DNA of 64,000 bases from Ancylobacter sp. Lp-2 (lineage in GTDB: Bacteria > Pseudomonadota > Alphaproteobacteria > Rhizobiales > Xanthobacteraceae), in NCBI RefSeq assembly GCF_020523795.1, contig NZ_JAJALI010000003.1, forward strand, positions 62,001 through 126,000, read 5' to 3'. Below the pieces are notes generated by a model. That model had not been told where the DNA came from and made no database searches. It was given only the letters and a program-made list of their open reading frames with translations. The translations under genes were made by a program, and so were the position numbers. This document shows, one piece after another, positions 16,944-25,842 of this stretch (its first letter is position 1; every line of letters starts with the position of its first letter).

Positions 16944-17374
16944 TCAGCGAACTCGCCCTGACCCGTACCGCGCTGCCGGAAATCCAGCCGCGCCGGCTCC
17001 CGCCCCTCCGCCAGCTCGGAGCGCTCGCCACCGTCGCGCTGCTGCTCCTGGGCTCCATCGGCACCGCCGACGCCCATGCCCATCTCAAGAGCGCCTCGCC
17101 GCCGGTGGACGGCGTGGTCGCGACCTCGCCCGGCGAGGTCACCGCCACCTTCACCGAGAAGCTGGAGGCGAAGCTCTCCAGCCTGGTGGTGACGGACAAC
17201 GGCGGCCGCGCGGTGAGCACCGGCGAGGTACGTCTCCCGGCCGGCAGCGACGGCAAGACGCTCGCGGTAACGGTTCCGGCGCTGCCGGCCGGCACCTATA
17301 CGGTGCAATGGACCGCCGCCTCGGTCGACACTCACAAGACGACCGGCAGCTTCAGCTTCGCGGTCAAGCCGTGA
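16937..17374 (+). CDS. copC: CopC-domain periplasmic protein
   Basis: 145 residues. After an unusually long, polar N-terminal stretch (about 27 residues) comes a hydrophobic segment ATVALLLLGSIG and then the mature CopC start HAHLKSASPPVDG; its first His is the N-terminal copper ligand in known CopC proteins. The rest is the usual beta-sandwich ending in VDTHKTTGSFSFAV. CopC carries copper in the periplasm and hands it to CopD. The start overlaps the end of the preceding permease as ATGGTGA, and no other ATG lies before the signal segment. copD follows 9 bases later. Confidence 0.88.
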   Translation: MVISELALTRTALPEIQPRRLPPLRQLGALATVALLLLGSIGTADAHAHLKSASPPVDGVVATSPGEVTATFTEKLEAKLSSLVVTDNGGRAVSTGEVRLPAGSDGKTLAVTVPALPAGTYTVQWTAASVDTHKTTGSFSFAVKP

Positions 17375-17383
17375 AGGTGGCGC

Positions 17384-19282
17384 GTGCCTGATCTCGCCAG
17401 CGCGGCGCTGCTGCCCTTCGCGCGCGGCCTTGAGCTTGCCGCGGCGCTCAGCCTGTTCGGCACGCTGGCGAGCGCGCTCCTCGTCCTGCCGCCCGGCGCG
17501 GCGGGGCCGGCCCTGCGCCGCCGGCTGACACGGCTGCTGCGCGCGAGCCTCGCCATCGGCCTCGCCGGCGCGCTACTGTGGCTGCCGGTGCAGGCGGCAG
17601 CGCTGACCGGCGCCACCGGCCTCGCCGATCTCGCGGCGCAGAGCTGGCTGGTGGCGAGCGGCACCCATTTCGCCACCAGCCTCGCGGCGCGCGGCGCGCT
17701 TTTGGCCGCCGCCGTGCTGGTGGCGGGCCGGCTCGCCTCGCGCCGCCGGATCGCCGCCGCCACGCTCCTCGCCGGCATCGGCCTCGCGCTGCAGGCGCAA
17801 CTCGGCCATGCCGCCGCCGCCGAGGGACCGCGGCTGCCCCTCGCCGTCGGCCTGCATGTCGTCGCGGCGGGCGCATGGATCGGCGGGCTGCTGCCGCTGG
17901 CACTGGCGCTGTACGCCCTGCCCGCCCCTGTCGCCATCCGCGCCTTGCACCGCTTTTCCCGGGTCGGCAGCGGCGCGGTGCTGGTGCTGATCGCCACCGC
18001 CGTGCTGCAATCCGACGAACTGATCGGCGATCTCGGCGGCTGGTTCGGCACGCCCTATGGCGAGCTGGCGCGCATCAAGATCGCCGGCCTCGTGCTGCTG
18101 CTGGCGATCGCGGCGATCAACCGCTTCCTGCTGACGCCGCGCCTCGCCTCTCCCGGCGGCCGGCGAGCGCTCGCCATCAGCATCGGCATCGAGACGCTCG
18201 TTGGCCTCGCGGTGGTCACCGTGGCGGTCAGCCTCGCCACCTCGCCGCCGGCCGCGCATGAGGTGCCGGTCTGGCCCTTCGCCGAACGGCCGGACCTGTC
18301 GCATCTCGACGATCCCTATATCGGCCGGCAGGTGTGGCGGATCGCGGCGATCGCCGCCGTCCTGCTGCTCGGCGCGGCCTCGCTGCTCTGGCGGCGGACC
18401 CGTCTCGTCGGCCCCGCGCTGGCGGTCGTGGCGCTGTACCTGCTGCCGCTGCCCAATTGGCGCCTGCTCGCCAAGCCGGCCACCCCGACCAGCTACCAGC
18501 GCTCGGAGACCGGCTTCACCGTCTCCTCCGTCGCCCGTGGCCTCGATCTCGTGAAGCTCCATTGCACCGAGGACTGCTTCCGCCCGAAGGACGACCCGTC
18601 GGACCTCACGCCCTACGGCCTCTGGCAACGGCCGGATGGCGACCTGTTCTGGTGGCTGACCGACGTCTTCGACCGCATCGGCCACAGCCCGTTCACCCAT
18701 GGCACCATCGCGCAGCTGGAGCCACGCCAGCGCTGGCAGCTGATCGACTATTTCCGCGCCCGTGCCGCCGGCACGGCTGTCGTCGAGGCCGGCGCCTGGC
18801 CCTTCCCGGTCCTCGCCCCGGACATGCCGGTAAGCTGCGGCGCGCACGCCCTCGACCTCGACACGCTGCGCGGTCGGCCGATCCGCCTCGCCTTCCGCGC
18901 CGATGGCGCCCTTGGGCAACTGCCGCCGATTCCCGCCGGGCTCGACTACCTCACCATCGTCGTCGGCCGCCGGGCCATCGCGACAGCGGTGGCATCGGAA
19001 CCCTCCACATCGCAGCCATCGACTTCGGACCTCTGCCGCACCGCCCTGCCCGACGCCTGGGACGCCTATGCGATCAGCGGTGGCCTCGATGCCGACCGGC
19101 TCGACGGCGTCGACCTACTCGTCGACGCCAATGGCTGGCTGCGCCTGCGCCGGCTCGCCGACGGCTCCATCGCACCTCCCGCGGGCCCCCGGGCGCCGGG
19201 CCTTTCAACCTGGAGCGAAGCCGTCGCCACCGTCGCGCAGCAGCCTTTTGCCGCCTCGGAACTCGGGAGTCACCGGCATTGA
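17384..19282 (+). CDS. copD: CopD-family membrane protein with C-terminal degenerate cytochrome-like domain
   Basis: 632 residues from a GTG start. Roughly residues 1-390 form a polytopic CopD domain with many hydrophobic helices (for example VGLHVVAAGAWIGGLLPLAL). After it comes a region resembling the cytochrome c domain that some CopD proteins carry (PDGDLFWWLTDVFDRIGHSP and RWQLIDYF), but the heme motif CxxCH is absent: only H393-C394 and C398 remain (HCTEDCF). The last 160 residues are of unknown type. The protein probably imports copper into the cytoplasm with CopC. A heme-binding role for the middle domain looks lost. Confidence 0.85.
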   Translation: MPDLASAALLPFARGLELAAALSLFGTLASALLVLPPGAAGPALRRRLTRLLRASLAIGLAGALLWLPVQAAALTGATGLADLAAQSWLVASGTHFATSLAARGALLAAAVLVAGRLASRRRIAAATLLAGIGLALQAQLGHAAAAEGPRLPLAVGLHVVAAGAWIGGLLPLALALYALPAPVAIRALHRFSRVGSGAVLVLIATAVLQSDELIGDLGGWFGTPYGELARIKIAGLVLLLAIAAINRFLLTPRLASPGGRRALAISIGIETLVGLAVVTVAVSLATSPPAAHEVPVWPFAERPDLSHLDDPYIGRQVWRIAAIAAVLLLGAASLLWRRTRLVGPALAVVALYLLPLPNWRLLAKPATPTSYQRSETGFTVSSVARGLDLVKLHCTEDCFRPKDDPSDLTPYGLWQRPDGDLFWWLTDVFDRIGHSPFTHGTIAQLEPRQRWQLIDYFRARAAGTAVVEAGAWPFPVLAPDMPVSCGAHALDLDTLRGRPIRLAFRADGALGQLPPIPAGLDYLTIVVGRRAIATAVASEPSTSQPSTSDLCRTALPDAWDAYAISGGLDADRLDGVDLLVDANGWLRLRRLADGSIAPPAGPRAPGLSTWSEAVATVAQQPFAASELGSHRH

Positions 19283-19480
19283 CGCGTAGAAACCGCACCA
19301 CCTCGGACATCCGAAATCGGCTGCAAATGCAACTGTACATATTTTCTATAGAGTTTATGTTATTTTGATATCCGCATCGTCCCTTCCCGGCAGAGACGGT
19401 CTCGCACATTGACGAGGCGCGACGTCTCCTCCCACCGCTCCGACGCCAGCGCGTGCGTCATGGCAACGACCGAGGCTTCC
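19283..19480 (+). promoter_or_regulatory. AT-rich probable promoter of the DszC/SfnC-like gene
   Basis: The stretch 19328-19372 is strikingly AT-rich (CATATTTTCTATAGAGTTTA and TGTTATTTTGATATCC) against a very GC-rich background, and lies 110-150 bases upstream of the next gene. It most likely holds the promoter and possibly an operator. No exact -35/-10 pair could be fixed. Confidence 0.45.
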
Positions 19481-20707
19481 ATGAACCAGACAGTTTCCGC
19501 CGTCTCCGGCAATCCGGCTTCCATCCGCCCGGGCTCCCCCGAGCTGGAGCGACTGCTGGACCTGATCGCCGCCGACGCCTCCCGGCGCGACCAGGAGCGG
19601 ATCCATCCCTATGACGTGGTCGAGCTTCTGGGCCGCGCGCGCCTCGGTGCGCTGCGCCTGCCGGTCGAGGAAGGCGGCGGCGGCGGCTCGCTGCGCGACG
19701 TCATCGGACTCGCCCTGCGGCTCGCCGAGGCCGACACCAATGTCGCCCACATCTACCGTAACCACTTCACCTTCGTGGAACGCTTCCTGATCGGCGACGT
19801 CAGCGGGCCGCGCAAGGTGTGGCGCGACGCGGTGCTGAACGGCGCGGTGTTCGGCCTCGCCAGCACCGAGCTCGACCGCAAGCAGACCGGCGGCGCCTCC
19901 GACTTCAACACCACGCTGACCGAGGACGGCGACGGCTACCGGCTCAACGGCACCAAATATTACAGCACCGGCACGCTCTATGCCGATTGGCTGCTGGTGC
20001 GCGCGACCGCCGCCGGCAGCCGCCCGGTCTCCATCGTGATCCCGACCGCCCGCGAGGGCATCGAGCGGGTCGACGATTGGGACGGCATCGGCCAGCGCGT
20101 CACCGGCACCGGCACCACCAATTTCGACAATGTCCGCATCGAGGCTGACGAGGTCATCTTCGACAAGGAGAATCCGAGCTTCCTGCTGCCCTACACCTCG
20201 ACCATCGCGCAGATCTTCGTCACCGCGGTCAATGCCGGCGTCATCCGTGCCGTCCTGCGCGACGCCAAGGCGCTCCTGAAGAGCCGCAACCGCACCTTCT
20301 ACTTCGCCGCCGCCGACAAGACCGTCGACGACCCGCTGCTGCTGCAGACCATCGGGCGCATCGCCAGCGACGCCTTCGCCGCCGAACTGGTGGTGCTCGC
20401 CGCCGCCGACGCGCTCGACAAGGTGGCCGAGGCGCGGCTCGGCGGCCAGGGCCTGGACGAGCTCGCCCACGACGCCGCTATCACCGCCGCCAAGGCCAAG
20501 GTGATCGTCGACGAGCTTTCGCTCCGATCGGCCACCGCACTGTTCGATGTCGGCGGCGCCTCGGCGGCGACCCAGCGCAAGAATCTCGACCGCCACTGGC
20601 GCAACGCCCGCACCCTCTCCTCGCACAATCCGGCGAGCTACAAGGCGCAGGCGATCGGCAGCTATGAGATCAACGGCACCCGGCTGCCCACCCTCGGCTT
20701 CTTCTGA
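19481..20707 (+). CDS. Acyl-CoA dehydrogenase-fold flavin monooxygenase, SfnC/DszC-like
   Basis: 408 residues from the ATG at 19481 (GAGG just upstream); in-frame ATG 19460 is an alternative. The protein has the acyl-CoA dehydrogenase fold but with features of the DszC/SfnC branch: GLASTELDRKQ, GYRLNGTKYYSTGTLYADW and TGTGTTNFDNVRIEADEV. Members oxygenate dibenzothiophene, sulfur heterocycles or indole-like compounds with reduced flavin from a partner reductase. Neighbours support a sulfur-related role. The aldo/keto reductase gene lies 107 bases downstream on the same strand. The true substrate is unknown. Confidence 0.88.
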   Translation: MNQTVSAVSGNPASIRPGSPELERLLDLIAADASRRDQERIHPYDVVELLGRARLGALRLPVEEGGGGGSLRDVIGLALRLAEADTNVAHIYRNHFTFVERFLIGDVSGPRKVWRDAVLNGAVFGLASTELDRKQTGGASDFNTTLTEDGDGYRLNGTKYYSTGTLYADWLLVRATAAGSRPVSIVIPTAREGIERVDDWDGIGQRVTGTGTTNFDNVRIEADEVIFDKENPSFLLPYTSTIAQIFVTAVNAGVIRAVLRDAKALLKSRNRTFYFAAADKTVDDPLLLQTIGRIASDAFAAELVVLAAADALDKVAEARLGGQGLDELAHDAAITAAKAKVIVDELSLRSATALFDVGGASAATQRKNLDRHWRNARTLSSHNPASYKAQAIGSYEINGTRLPTLGFF

Positions 20708-20814
20708 CAGCCGGCTCGAGATTTCCCGAACCCTCCCGGCACGGCGCTGCCCCTTGGACAGCGCCGTGCGCGTGTGCGGCACAAGCCCGACCGAAAAACT
20801 ACAGGAATTTCAAC

Positions 20815-21867
20815 ATGCTGGACTATCGCCCGCTCGGGCGAACCGATCTCCGCGTCTCCTCGATCGCGCTCGGCTCCATGACCTGGGGCCAGCAGAACAC
20901 CGAAGCCGAGGGCCATGCACAGCTCGACCTCGCCGTCGATTTCGGCATCAACTTCATCGACACCGCCGAGAACTACTCCATCCCGCCGCGCGCGGAGACG
21001 CAGGGCTCGACCGAGCGCATCATCGGCTCCTGGCTGAAGTCGCGTGGCCAGCGGGACAAGATCGTCCTGGCGACCAAGGTCTCCGGCCCGTCCGACCGCA
21101 CCTATCTGCGCCGCGATGGTTCGCTGCCGCGCCTCGATGCGCGGAACATCAACGAGGCGATCGACAATTCGCTGGCCCGGCTGCAGACCGATTATGTCGA
21201 CCTCTACCAGTTGCATTGGCCGAACCGGCCGCTGGCACTGTTCGGCGGCGGCAGCCACTCACCGGCACGCGGCGGCGACGGTGCGGAAGTGTCGATCGAG
21301 GAAACGCTCGACGCGCTCGACGCGCTGGTGAAGGCCGGCAAGGTCCGCCATATCGGACTGTCCAACGAGACCGCCTGGGGCCTGTCGCGCTTCCTGCACC
21401 TCGCCGAGGCCACCGGCCGGCCGCGCGTCGCCAGCGTGCAGAACGCCTACAACCTGCTGAACCGCACCTACGAGGTCGGCCTCGCCGAGTTCCATGCCCG
21501 CGAGCAGGTCGGGCTGCTCGCCTATTCGCCGCTGGCCCAGGGCTTCCTCACCGGCAAATACCAGCATGGCGCCCGCCCGCCGGGCGCCCGCACCACGCTG
21601 TTCGAGCGCGGGCAACGCTACCAGAAGCCGGGAACCGAAGCCGCCATCGACGCCTATCTCGCCATCGCCCGCGATTTCGGCCTCGATCCGGCGCAGCTCG
21701 CCATCGCCTATGTCACCAGCCGAGATTTCGTGACGTCGAACATCATCGGCGCCACCAGCCTTGAGCAGTTGCGCACCGATCTCGGCTCGCTGTCGATTCC
21801 GATCACGACGGAGATCGAAAGCCGCATCGACGCCGTGCATCAATTGCATGGCAGTCCCGCACCATGA
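20815..21867 (+). CDS. Aldo/keto reductase, Tas-like
   Basis: 350 residues, the size of E. coli Tas. The N-terminus is YRPLGRTDLRVSSIALGSM; catalytic residues are visible as the Asp/Tyr of FIDTAENYSIPP, the Lys of LATKVSG and the His of YQLHWPNR. SIPPRAETQGSTERIIGSWL is a signature stretch of the Tas subgroup. It is an NADPH-dependent cytosolic reductase of carbonyl compounds. AGGA precedes the ATG. It lies downstream of the DszC/SfnC-like gene and may be in its operon, though the 107-base gap leaves room for its own promoter. Confidence 0.93.
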   Translation: MLDYRPLGRTDLRVSSIALGSMTWGQQNTEAEGHAQLDLAVDFGINFIDTAENYSIPPRAETQGSTERIIGSWLKSRGQRDKIVLATKVSGPSDRTYLRRDGSLPRLDARNINEAIDNSLARLQTDYVDLYQLHWPNRPLALFGGGSHSPARGGDGAEVSIEETLDALDALVKAGKVRHIGLSNETAWGLSRFLHLAEATGRPRVASVQNAYNLLNRTYEVGLAEFHAREQVGLLAYSPLAQGFLTGKYQHGARPPGARTTLFERGQRYQKPGTEAAIDAYLAIARDFGLDPAQLAIAYVTSRDFVTSNIIGATSLEQLRTDLGSLSIPITTEIESRIDAVHQLHGSPAP

Positions 21868-21877
21868 GAGCCCCCGT

Positions 21878-21900
21878 TCCAGGCCCATCATGGGCCTGGA
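21878..21900 (+). terminator. Inverted repeat after the Tas-like gene
   Basis: Perfect 10-base arms TCCAGGCCCA and TGGGCCTGGA with a 3-base loop TCA, starting 11 bases after the stop codon. Likely a terminator stem, although no T tract follows. It may serve both this gene and the opposing efflux operon that ends at 22086. Confidence 0.5.
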
Positions 21901-22085
21901 GTGCTCCCGACATCCGCATGACGGGAAGAGTTCAGAAACGCACTCGGCGGCAGGCTGAACTCGAAATCAAGCAAATGCGCTCCCGGCAGCTAGGGACGCG
22001 TTAAGCTGAAGCGCGGCTGCCGAGCAACCGCGCTTCGTTAAACGCCGATCCGCCTGGTTCCTGCGGTATGCCCGACGGCTTCTGG

Positions 22086-23660
22086 CTAGTGGCCACCACC
22101 GCCGCTCTTGTGCACCGGGCGGCGCATCAGCGGAGCCGCCAGGATCAGCAGGCAGAAGAGGGCCGTCAGCACCAGGAACACGTCGGAGAACGCCATCACC
22201 TCCGCCTGGATGCGTACCTGACCAGCCATCTTCTTCAACGCCGCGACATCGGCATCCGAGCCGAGCGCGCCGAGCGCCTTGGTCATGGAATCCAGCCGCT
22301 CGACCGCCGCCGCGTTGGCCCATTGCACATTCTCGTGCAGGCGGGCGAGATGTAGGTCCCAACGGTCGTTCAGCACGGTGTTGATGAGCGCAAGACCGAC
22401 CGCGCCGCCGAGATTGCGCATCAGGTTGAAAAGGCCGGACGCGTTCTTCAGCTGCGCCGGAGGCAACGTGCCAAGCGAGATGTTGTTGATGGGGATCATC
22501 GCCATCATCAGCCCGACGCCGCGCAGGATCTGCGGCACCAGCAGTTCCCAGAAATCCCAATCCTTGGTGAGGCCGGTCACCTGCCAGGTTCCCACGGCGA
22601 AGGCGGTGAAGCCGAAGCCGATCATCAGGCGCGGATCGATCTTCGCCACCAGCCGGCCGGCCAGCGGGGCGGTGAGGAACATGGCGAGGCCGGAGACGAA
22701 CATCGTCTCGCCGATCATCAATGCCGAATAGCCGCGTACCCGCGCCAGATAGAGCGGGTAGAGATAGGTCAGGCCATAGAGGCCGATGCCGAGGACGAAG
22801 CTGAAGGCCGAGCCGACCGAGAAATTGCGGTTGGCGAACGCCTTGAGGTCCACCACCGGCTCCCTTGCCATCAGCACGCGGGCGAAGAAGGCGACGGACG
22901 ACACCGCGCCGACGATGGCGAAAATGAAGATCGCCTCGTCCTGGAACCAGTCATTGGTCGGCCCCTCCTCCAGTACGAATTCGAGGCTGCCGAGGAAGCC
23001 TGCCATGAACAGCAGGCCCCACCAGTCGAAACGCTCCAGCAGGGCGAAATCGGGCTCGTCGAAGTCGACCAGCGCCGCCGTGGCGAAGACCACGAACAGG
23101 CCGGGCACGATATTGATGAGGAACAGCCAGTGCCAGGAGAACAGGTCGGTGAGATAGCCGCCGATCGTCGGGCCGATGGTCGGCGCAAGGGTCGCGACGA
23201 GACCGATCATCGGCGTGACGATGGGCTGCTTCTCGCGCGGGAAGATCGAATAGGCCGCGGCGAAGACGGTCGGGATCATGCCGCCGCCGAGAAAGCCCTG
23301 CAGCGCCCGATAGACGATCATCTGCTCGATGCTCGTCGCGGTGGCGCACATGAAGCTCATCACGGTGAAGCCGGCGGCCGAGGCGACGAACAGCCAGCGC
23401 GTCGACAACGCGCGTGACAGGAAACCCGACAGCGGGATCATCACCACTTCGGCGATGAGGTAGCTGGTCTGCACCCAGGAGATCTCGTCGGCGCTGGCGG
23501 CGAGGCCGGCCTGGATCTCGGACAGCGAGGCGGAGACGATCTGGATGTCCAGGATCGCCATGAACATGCCGAACACCATGCACAGGAAGGCGAACATCCG
23601 CCTTCCTTCCGAGGAGGCGGGTCGCTCGCGTGCAGCACCGAGGCTCAGAGTGTCCGCCAT
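22086..23660 (-). CDS. MFS efflux transporter, DHA2/EmrB family (14 TM)
   Basis: 524 residues with about 14 predicted membrane segments. Motif A-like and motif C-like elements of drug/proton antiporters are visible (LGGGMIPTVFAAAYSIFP, PTIGPTIGGYLTDLFSWHWLF). It exports hydrophobic compounds, coupled to protons, through a periplasmic adaptor and an outer-membrane channel. The start has AGGAGG five bases upstream. It lies 31 bases after the adaptor gene and is controlled by the divergent TetR gene through the operators at 24906-24959. Substrate range unknown. Confidence 0.94.
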   Translation of the reverse strand: MADTLSLGAARERPASSEGRRMFAFLCMVFGMFMAILDIQIVSASLSEIQAGLAASADEISWVQTSYLIAEVVMIPLSGFLSRALSTRWLFVASAAGFTVMSFMCATATSIEQMIVYRALQGFLGGGMIPTVFAAAYSIFPREKQPIVTPMIGLVATLAPTIGPTIGGYLTDLFSWHWLFLINIVPGLFVVFATAALVDFDEPDFALLERFDWWGLLFMAGFLGSLEFVLEEGPTNDWFQDEAIFIFAIVGAVSSVAFFARVLMAREPVVDLKAFANRNFSVGSAFSFVLGIGLYGLTYLYPLYLARVRGYSALMIGETMFVSGLAMFLTAPLAGRLVAKIDPRLMIGFGFTAFAVGTWQVTGLTKDWDFWELLVPQILRGVGLMMAMIPINNISLGTLPPAQLKNASGLFNLMRNLGGAVGLALINTVLNDRWDLHLARLHENVQWANAAAVERLDSMTKALGALGSDADVAALKKMAGQVRIQAEVMAFSDVFLVLTALFCLLILAAPLMRRPVHKSGGGGH

Positions 23661-23691
23661 CGCGGCCTCCTGAAAGAGATGGCCCGCCGGC

Positions 23692-24873
23692 TCAGCCGTC
23701 GGTGCGGGTGTGGACGGTGGCGATCACCGACATGCCCGGACGCAGCTCCGCCTTGGCGCGCGCGGCGGCGTCGAGCTCGACGCGCACCGGCACGCGCTGG
23801 ACGATCTTGGTGAAGTTGCCGGTCGCGTTCTCCGGCGGCAGCAGGCTGAACACCGAACCCGAGGCCGGCGCGACGCTCACCACCCGGCCGTGGAACGCCT
23901 CATCCGGATAAGCGTCGACGGCGATGTCGACCTGCTGGCCGGGATGCAGGCGGCCGAGCTGCGTCTCCTTGAAGTTGGCGTCGACATAAACCTCGCTGAT
24001 CGGCACCAGCGCGGCGAGCCGCGTACCGGCCTGCACCAGCTGGCCCACCTGCACGGCACGGTTGCCGACGATGCCGTCGAAAGGCGCGCGCACCACGGTG
24101 AAATCGAGATCGCGCTGCGCCTGGTCGCGCGCGGTGCGGTATTCATCGAGCGTACGCGTCGCCTCGGTGCGCTGGGCATCGAGCACGGCGATATTGGCCT
24201 GCGCCGAGGTGACCGCCGCCTTGGCGGCATCGACGGCTGCCTGAGCCTTGTCACGATCGGCGCGGGCATTGTCGAGCGTCGCCCGGCTGGAATATTGCGA
24301 CTTCACCAGTTCAGACTGGCGGTCGAATTCGAGCTGAGTGCGGTTGAGCTCGGCCTCATCGGCGACGAGCTGGGCCTTGGCCTGATCGACACTCGCCTTT
24401 GCCGCGTCGATCTGCTGGCCGTAGCGGTCGATGGTGGCCTGCTGGGTGGCGATCTTGTTCTCCGCCGCCTGGACGGCCAGCCGATAGTCGCCATCGTCAA
24501 TGCGCGCGATCACGTCGCCGGCCTTGACCGGCTGGTTGGTGTCCACATCGACACGGGTGATGTGGCCGCTCACCTTGGCGGCGAGGACCGAGGTGTCGGC
24601 GCCGACATAGGCGTCATCGGTCGAGACCAGGAAGCGGCCGACCCGCCACCAGTCGAGCCCGTAATAGCCTCCGCCGGCGACCGCGGCCACCAGCACCGCC
24701 CCGAGCACGAATCGCTTGCGCGAACGCTTCGGCCGCGCGGGCGCCGCATCGGCCACGCCGCCCGCGACAGGGGCTTCCGCCGCCGGCTTGCGCGAGGTGA
24801 GAGGCACCGGCTCGGCGCCGCCCGGGCGCTCCGCCTCGGCGACCTGCACCGACTTACGTTCGATTTGAGCCAT
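23692..24873 (-). CDS. HlyD/EmrA-family membrane fusion protein
   Basis: 393 residues. One membrane anchor near residues 50-70 (FVLGAVLVAAVAGGGYYGL), then a biotinyl-lipoyl half-motif (VDTNQPVKAGDVIARIDD), a long coiled-coil hairpin (about 120-260) and the second lipoyl half (FTVVRAPFDGIVGNRAVQVG). It bridges the EmrB-like pump to an outer-membrane channel. GGAGG lies six bases before the ATG. It is the first gene of the two-gene efflux operon; its promoter is overlapped by two TetR-type operators. Confidence 0.94.
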   Translation of the reverse strand: MAQIERKSVQVAEAERPGGAEPVPLTSRKPAAEAPVAGGVADAAPARPKRSRKRFVLGAVLVAAVAGGGYYGLDWWRVGRFLVSTDDAYVGADTSVLAAKVSGHITRVDVDTNQPVKAGDVIARIDDGDYRLAVQAAENKIATQQATIDRYGQQIDAAKASVDQAKAQLVADEAELNRTQLEFDRQSELVKSQYSSRATLDNARADRDKAQAAVDAAKAAVTSAQANIAVLDAQRTEATRTLDEYRTARDQAQRDLDFTVVRAPFDGIVGNRAVQVGQLVQAGTRLAALVPISEVYVDANFKETQLGRLHPGQQVDIAVDAYPDEAFHGRVVSVAPASGSVFSLLPPENATGNFTKIVQRVPVRVELDAAARAKAELRPGMSVIATVHTRTDG

Positions 24874-24905
24874 ATTCGCCTCCGGGTCGCGACCGCGCAG
24901 GCCGC

Positions 24906-24959
24906 AACTAAACCGTTTAGTTCAGTCGACGCTTTACATATCAAACTAAACCGTTTAGT
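24906..24959. promoter_or_regulatory. Twin TetR-type operators over the efflux promoter
   Basis: Two near-identical palindromes with core ACTAAACCGTTTAGT, one at 24906-24922 and one at 24945-24959, with centres 38 bases apart. They flank a plausible minus-strand promoter: TTGACT at 24957-24962 and TATGTA at 24935-24940, spacing 16. Operator 2 overlaps the -35 region and operator 1 sits just downstream of the -10. The site lies in the short gap between the adaptor gene and the divergent TetR gene, so autoregulation is likely. Confidence 0.8.
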
Positions 24960-25016
24960 CAACAGGCTTGACACGGAAGCCTGCGACGTCCTCTGTCAGC
25001 AAGGCCGGAGGCAAGC

Positions 25017-25679
25017 ATGAACGAGATCGTCACGGAGAAGCCTGCCGGGCGCACCGCCCCGCGCTCGGATCAGGAATCGTCGAAGCGCCGCGAGATCATC
25101 GACGGCGCCCGACAGGTCTTTTTCGAGAAGGGCTATGACGGGGCGACCATGGACGAGGTCGCCAAGGCGGCCGGTGTCTCCAAGGCGACGATCTACGTCT
25201 ATTTCGGCGGGAAGGAAGACCTGTTCGAGGCGCTGGTCCTCAACGACAGGGCCCGCTCGGCCGAGCACCTGTTCGTGGTCGACCCCTCGGTCGACGACGT
25301 CGCCGGGCTGCTGCGCCGCATCGGCATTTCCTTCATGACCATGATGGTGCACCCCGACCATATCCGGTTGATCCGCATGGTAATCGGCGCCGCCGAGAAG
25401 CTGCCGCATATCGGCCAGATCTTCTTCCAGGCAGGCCCCTGCCATGGCGGGCGGCGGCTCGCCGACATTCTGCGCCAGCAGGCCGATCTCGGCCGGCTGG
25501 AGCTCGACGACGAGGTCGCGGCGGCGCACATGTTCCTCAACATGTGCCAGGGCAAACAGGTGAAGGCGCTGCTGTTCGGCGAACTGACGCCGCCGGTGCC
25601 CGCCCAGATCGAGGCCATGGTGGATCTTGCCGTCCGGGTGTTTCTTGCCGCCTACGGGACGAAGCCGGCTTCCCGCTAG
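25017..25679 (+). CDS. TetR-family transcriptional regulator of the adjacent efflux operon
   Basis: 220 residues. The N-terminal helix-turn-helix is typical TetR (TMDEVAKAAGVSKATIYVYF, about 42-61), followed by KEDLFEAL; the C-terminal half is the AefR-like/TetR ligand-binding domain. GGAGG precedes the ATG. It is transcribed away from the emrAB-like operon, with two matching palindromic operators in between, so it most probably represses that operon and itself until a pump substrate binds. Ligand unknown. Confidence 0.93.
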   Translation: MNEIVTEKPAGRTAPRSDQESSKRREIIDGARQVFFEKGYDGATMDEVAKAAGVSKATIYVYFGGKEDLFEALVLNDRARSAEHLFVVDPSVDDVAGLLRRIGISFMTMMVHPDHIRLIRMVIGAAEKLPHIGQIFFQAGPCHGGRRLADILRQQADLGRLELDDEVAAAHMFLNMCQGKQVKALLFGELTPPVPAQIEAMVDLAVRVFLAAYGTKPASR

Positions 25680-25842
25680 GCCGGGGAGCATTGAGCCCCT
25701 ACCCAGGCCGACCTGCCATTGTTAGACAGCGGAACCGAGCCGACGACGTGCGGCGCGCCTTCGCCTGCTTTCATGTCGCGAAACTGTTGCACCGCTTCGG
25801 CGCGAAGCGCATAAGCGCGGCAAAATAGTTTGGAGAAATTCC

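Noticed and set aside
21878..21900. CRISPR or repeat-array element
   Set aside because: A single inverted repeat just after a stop codon; no repeated units follow.
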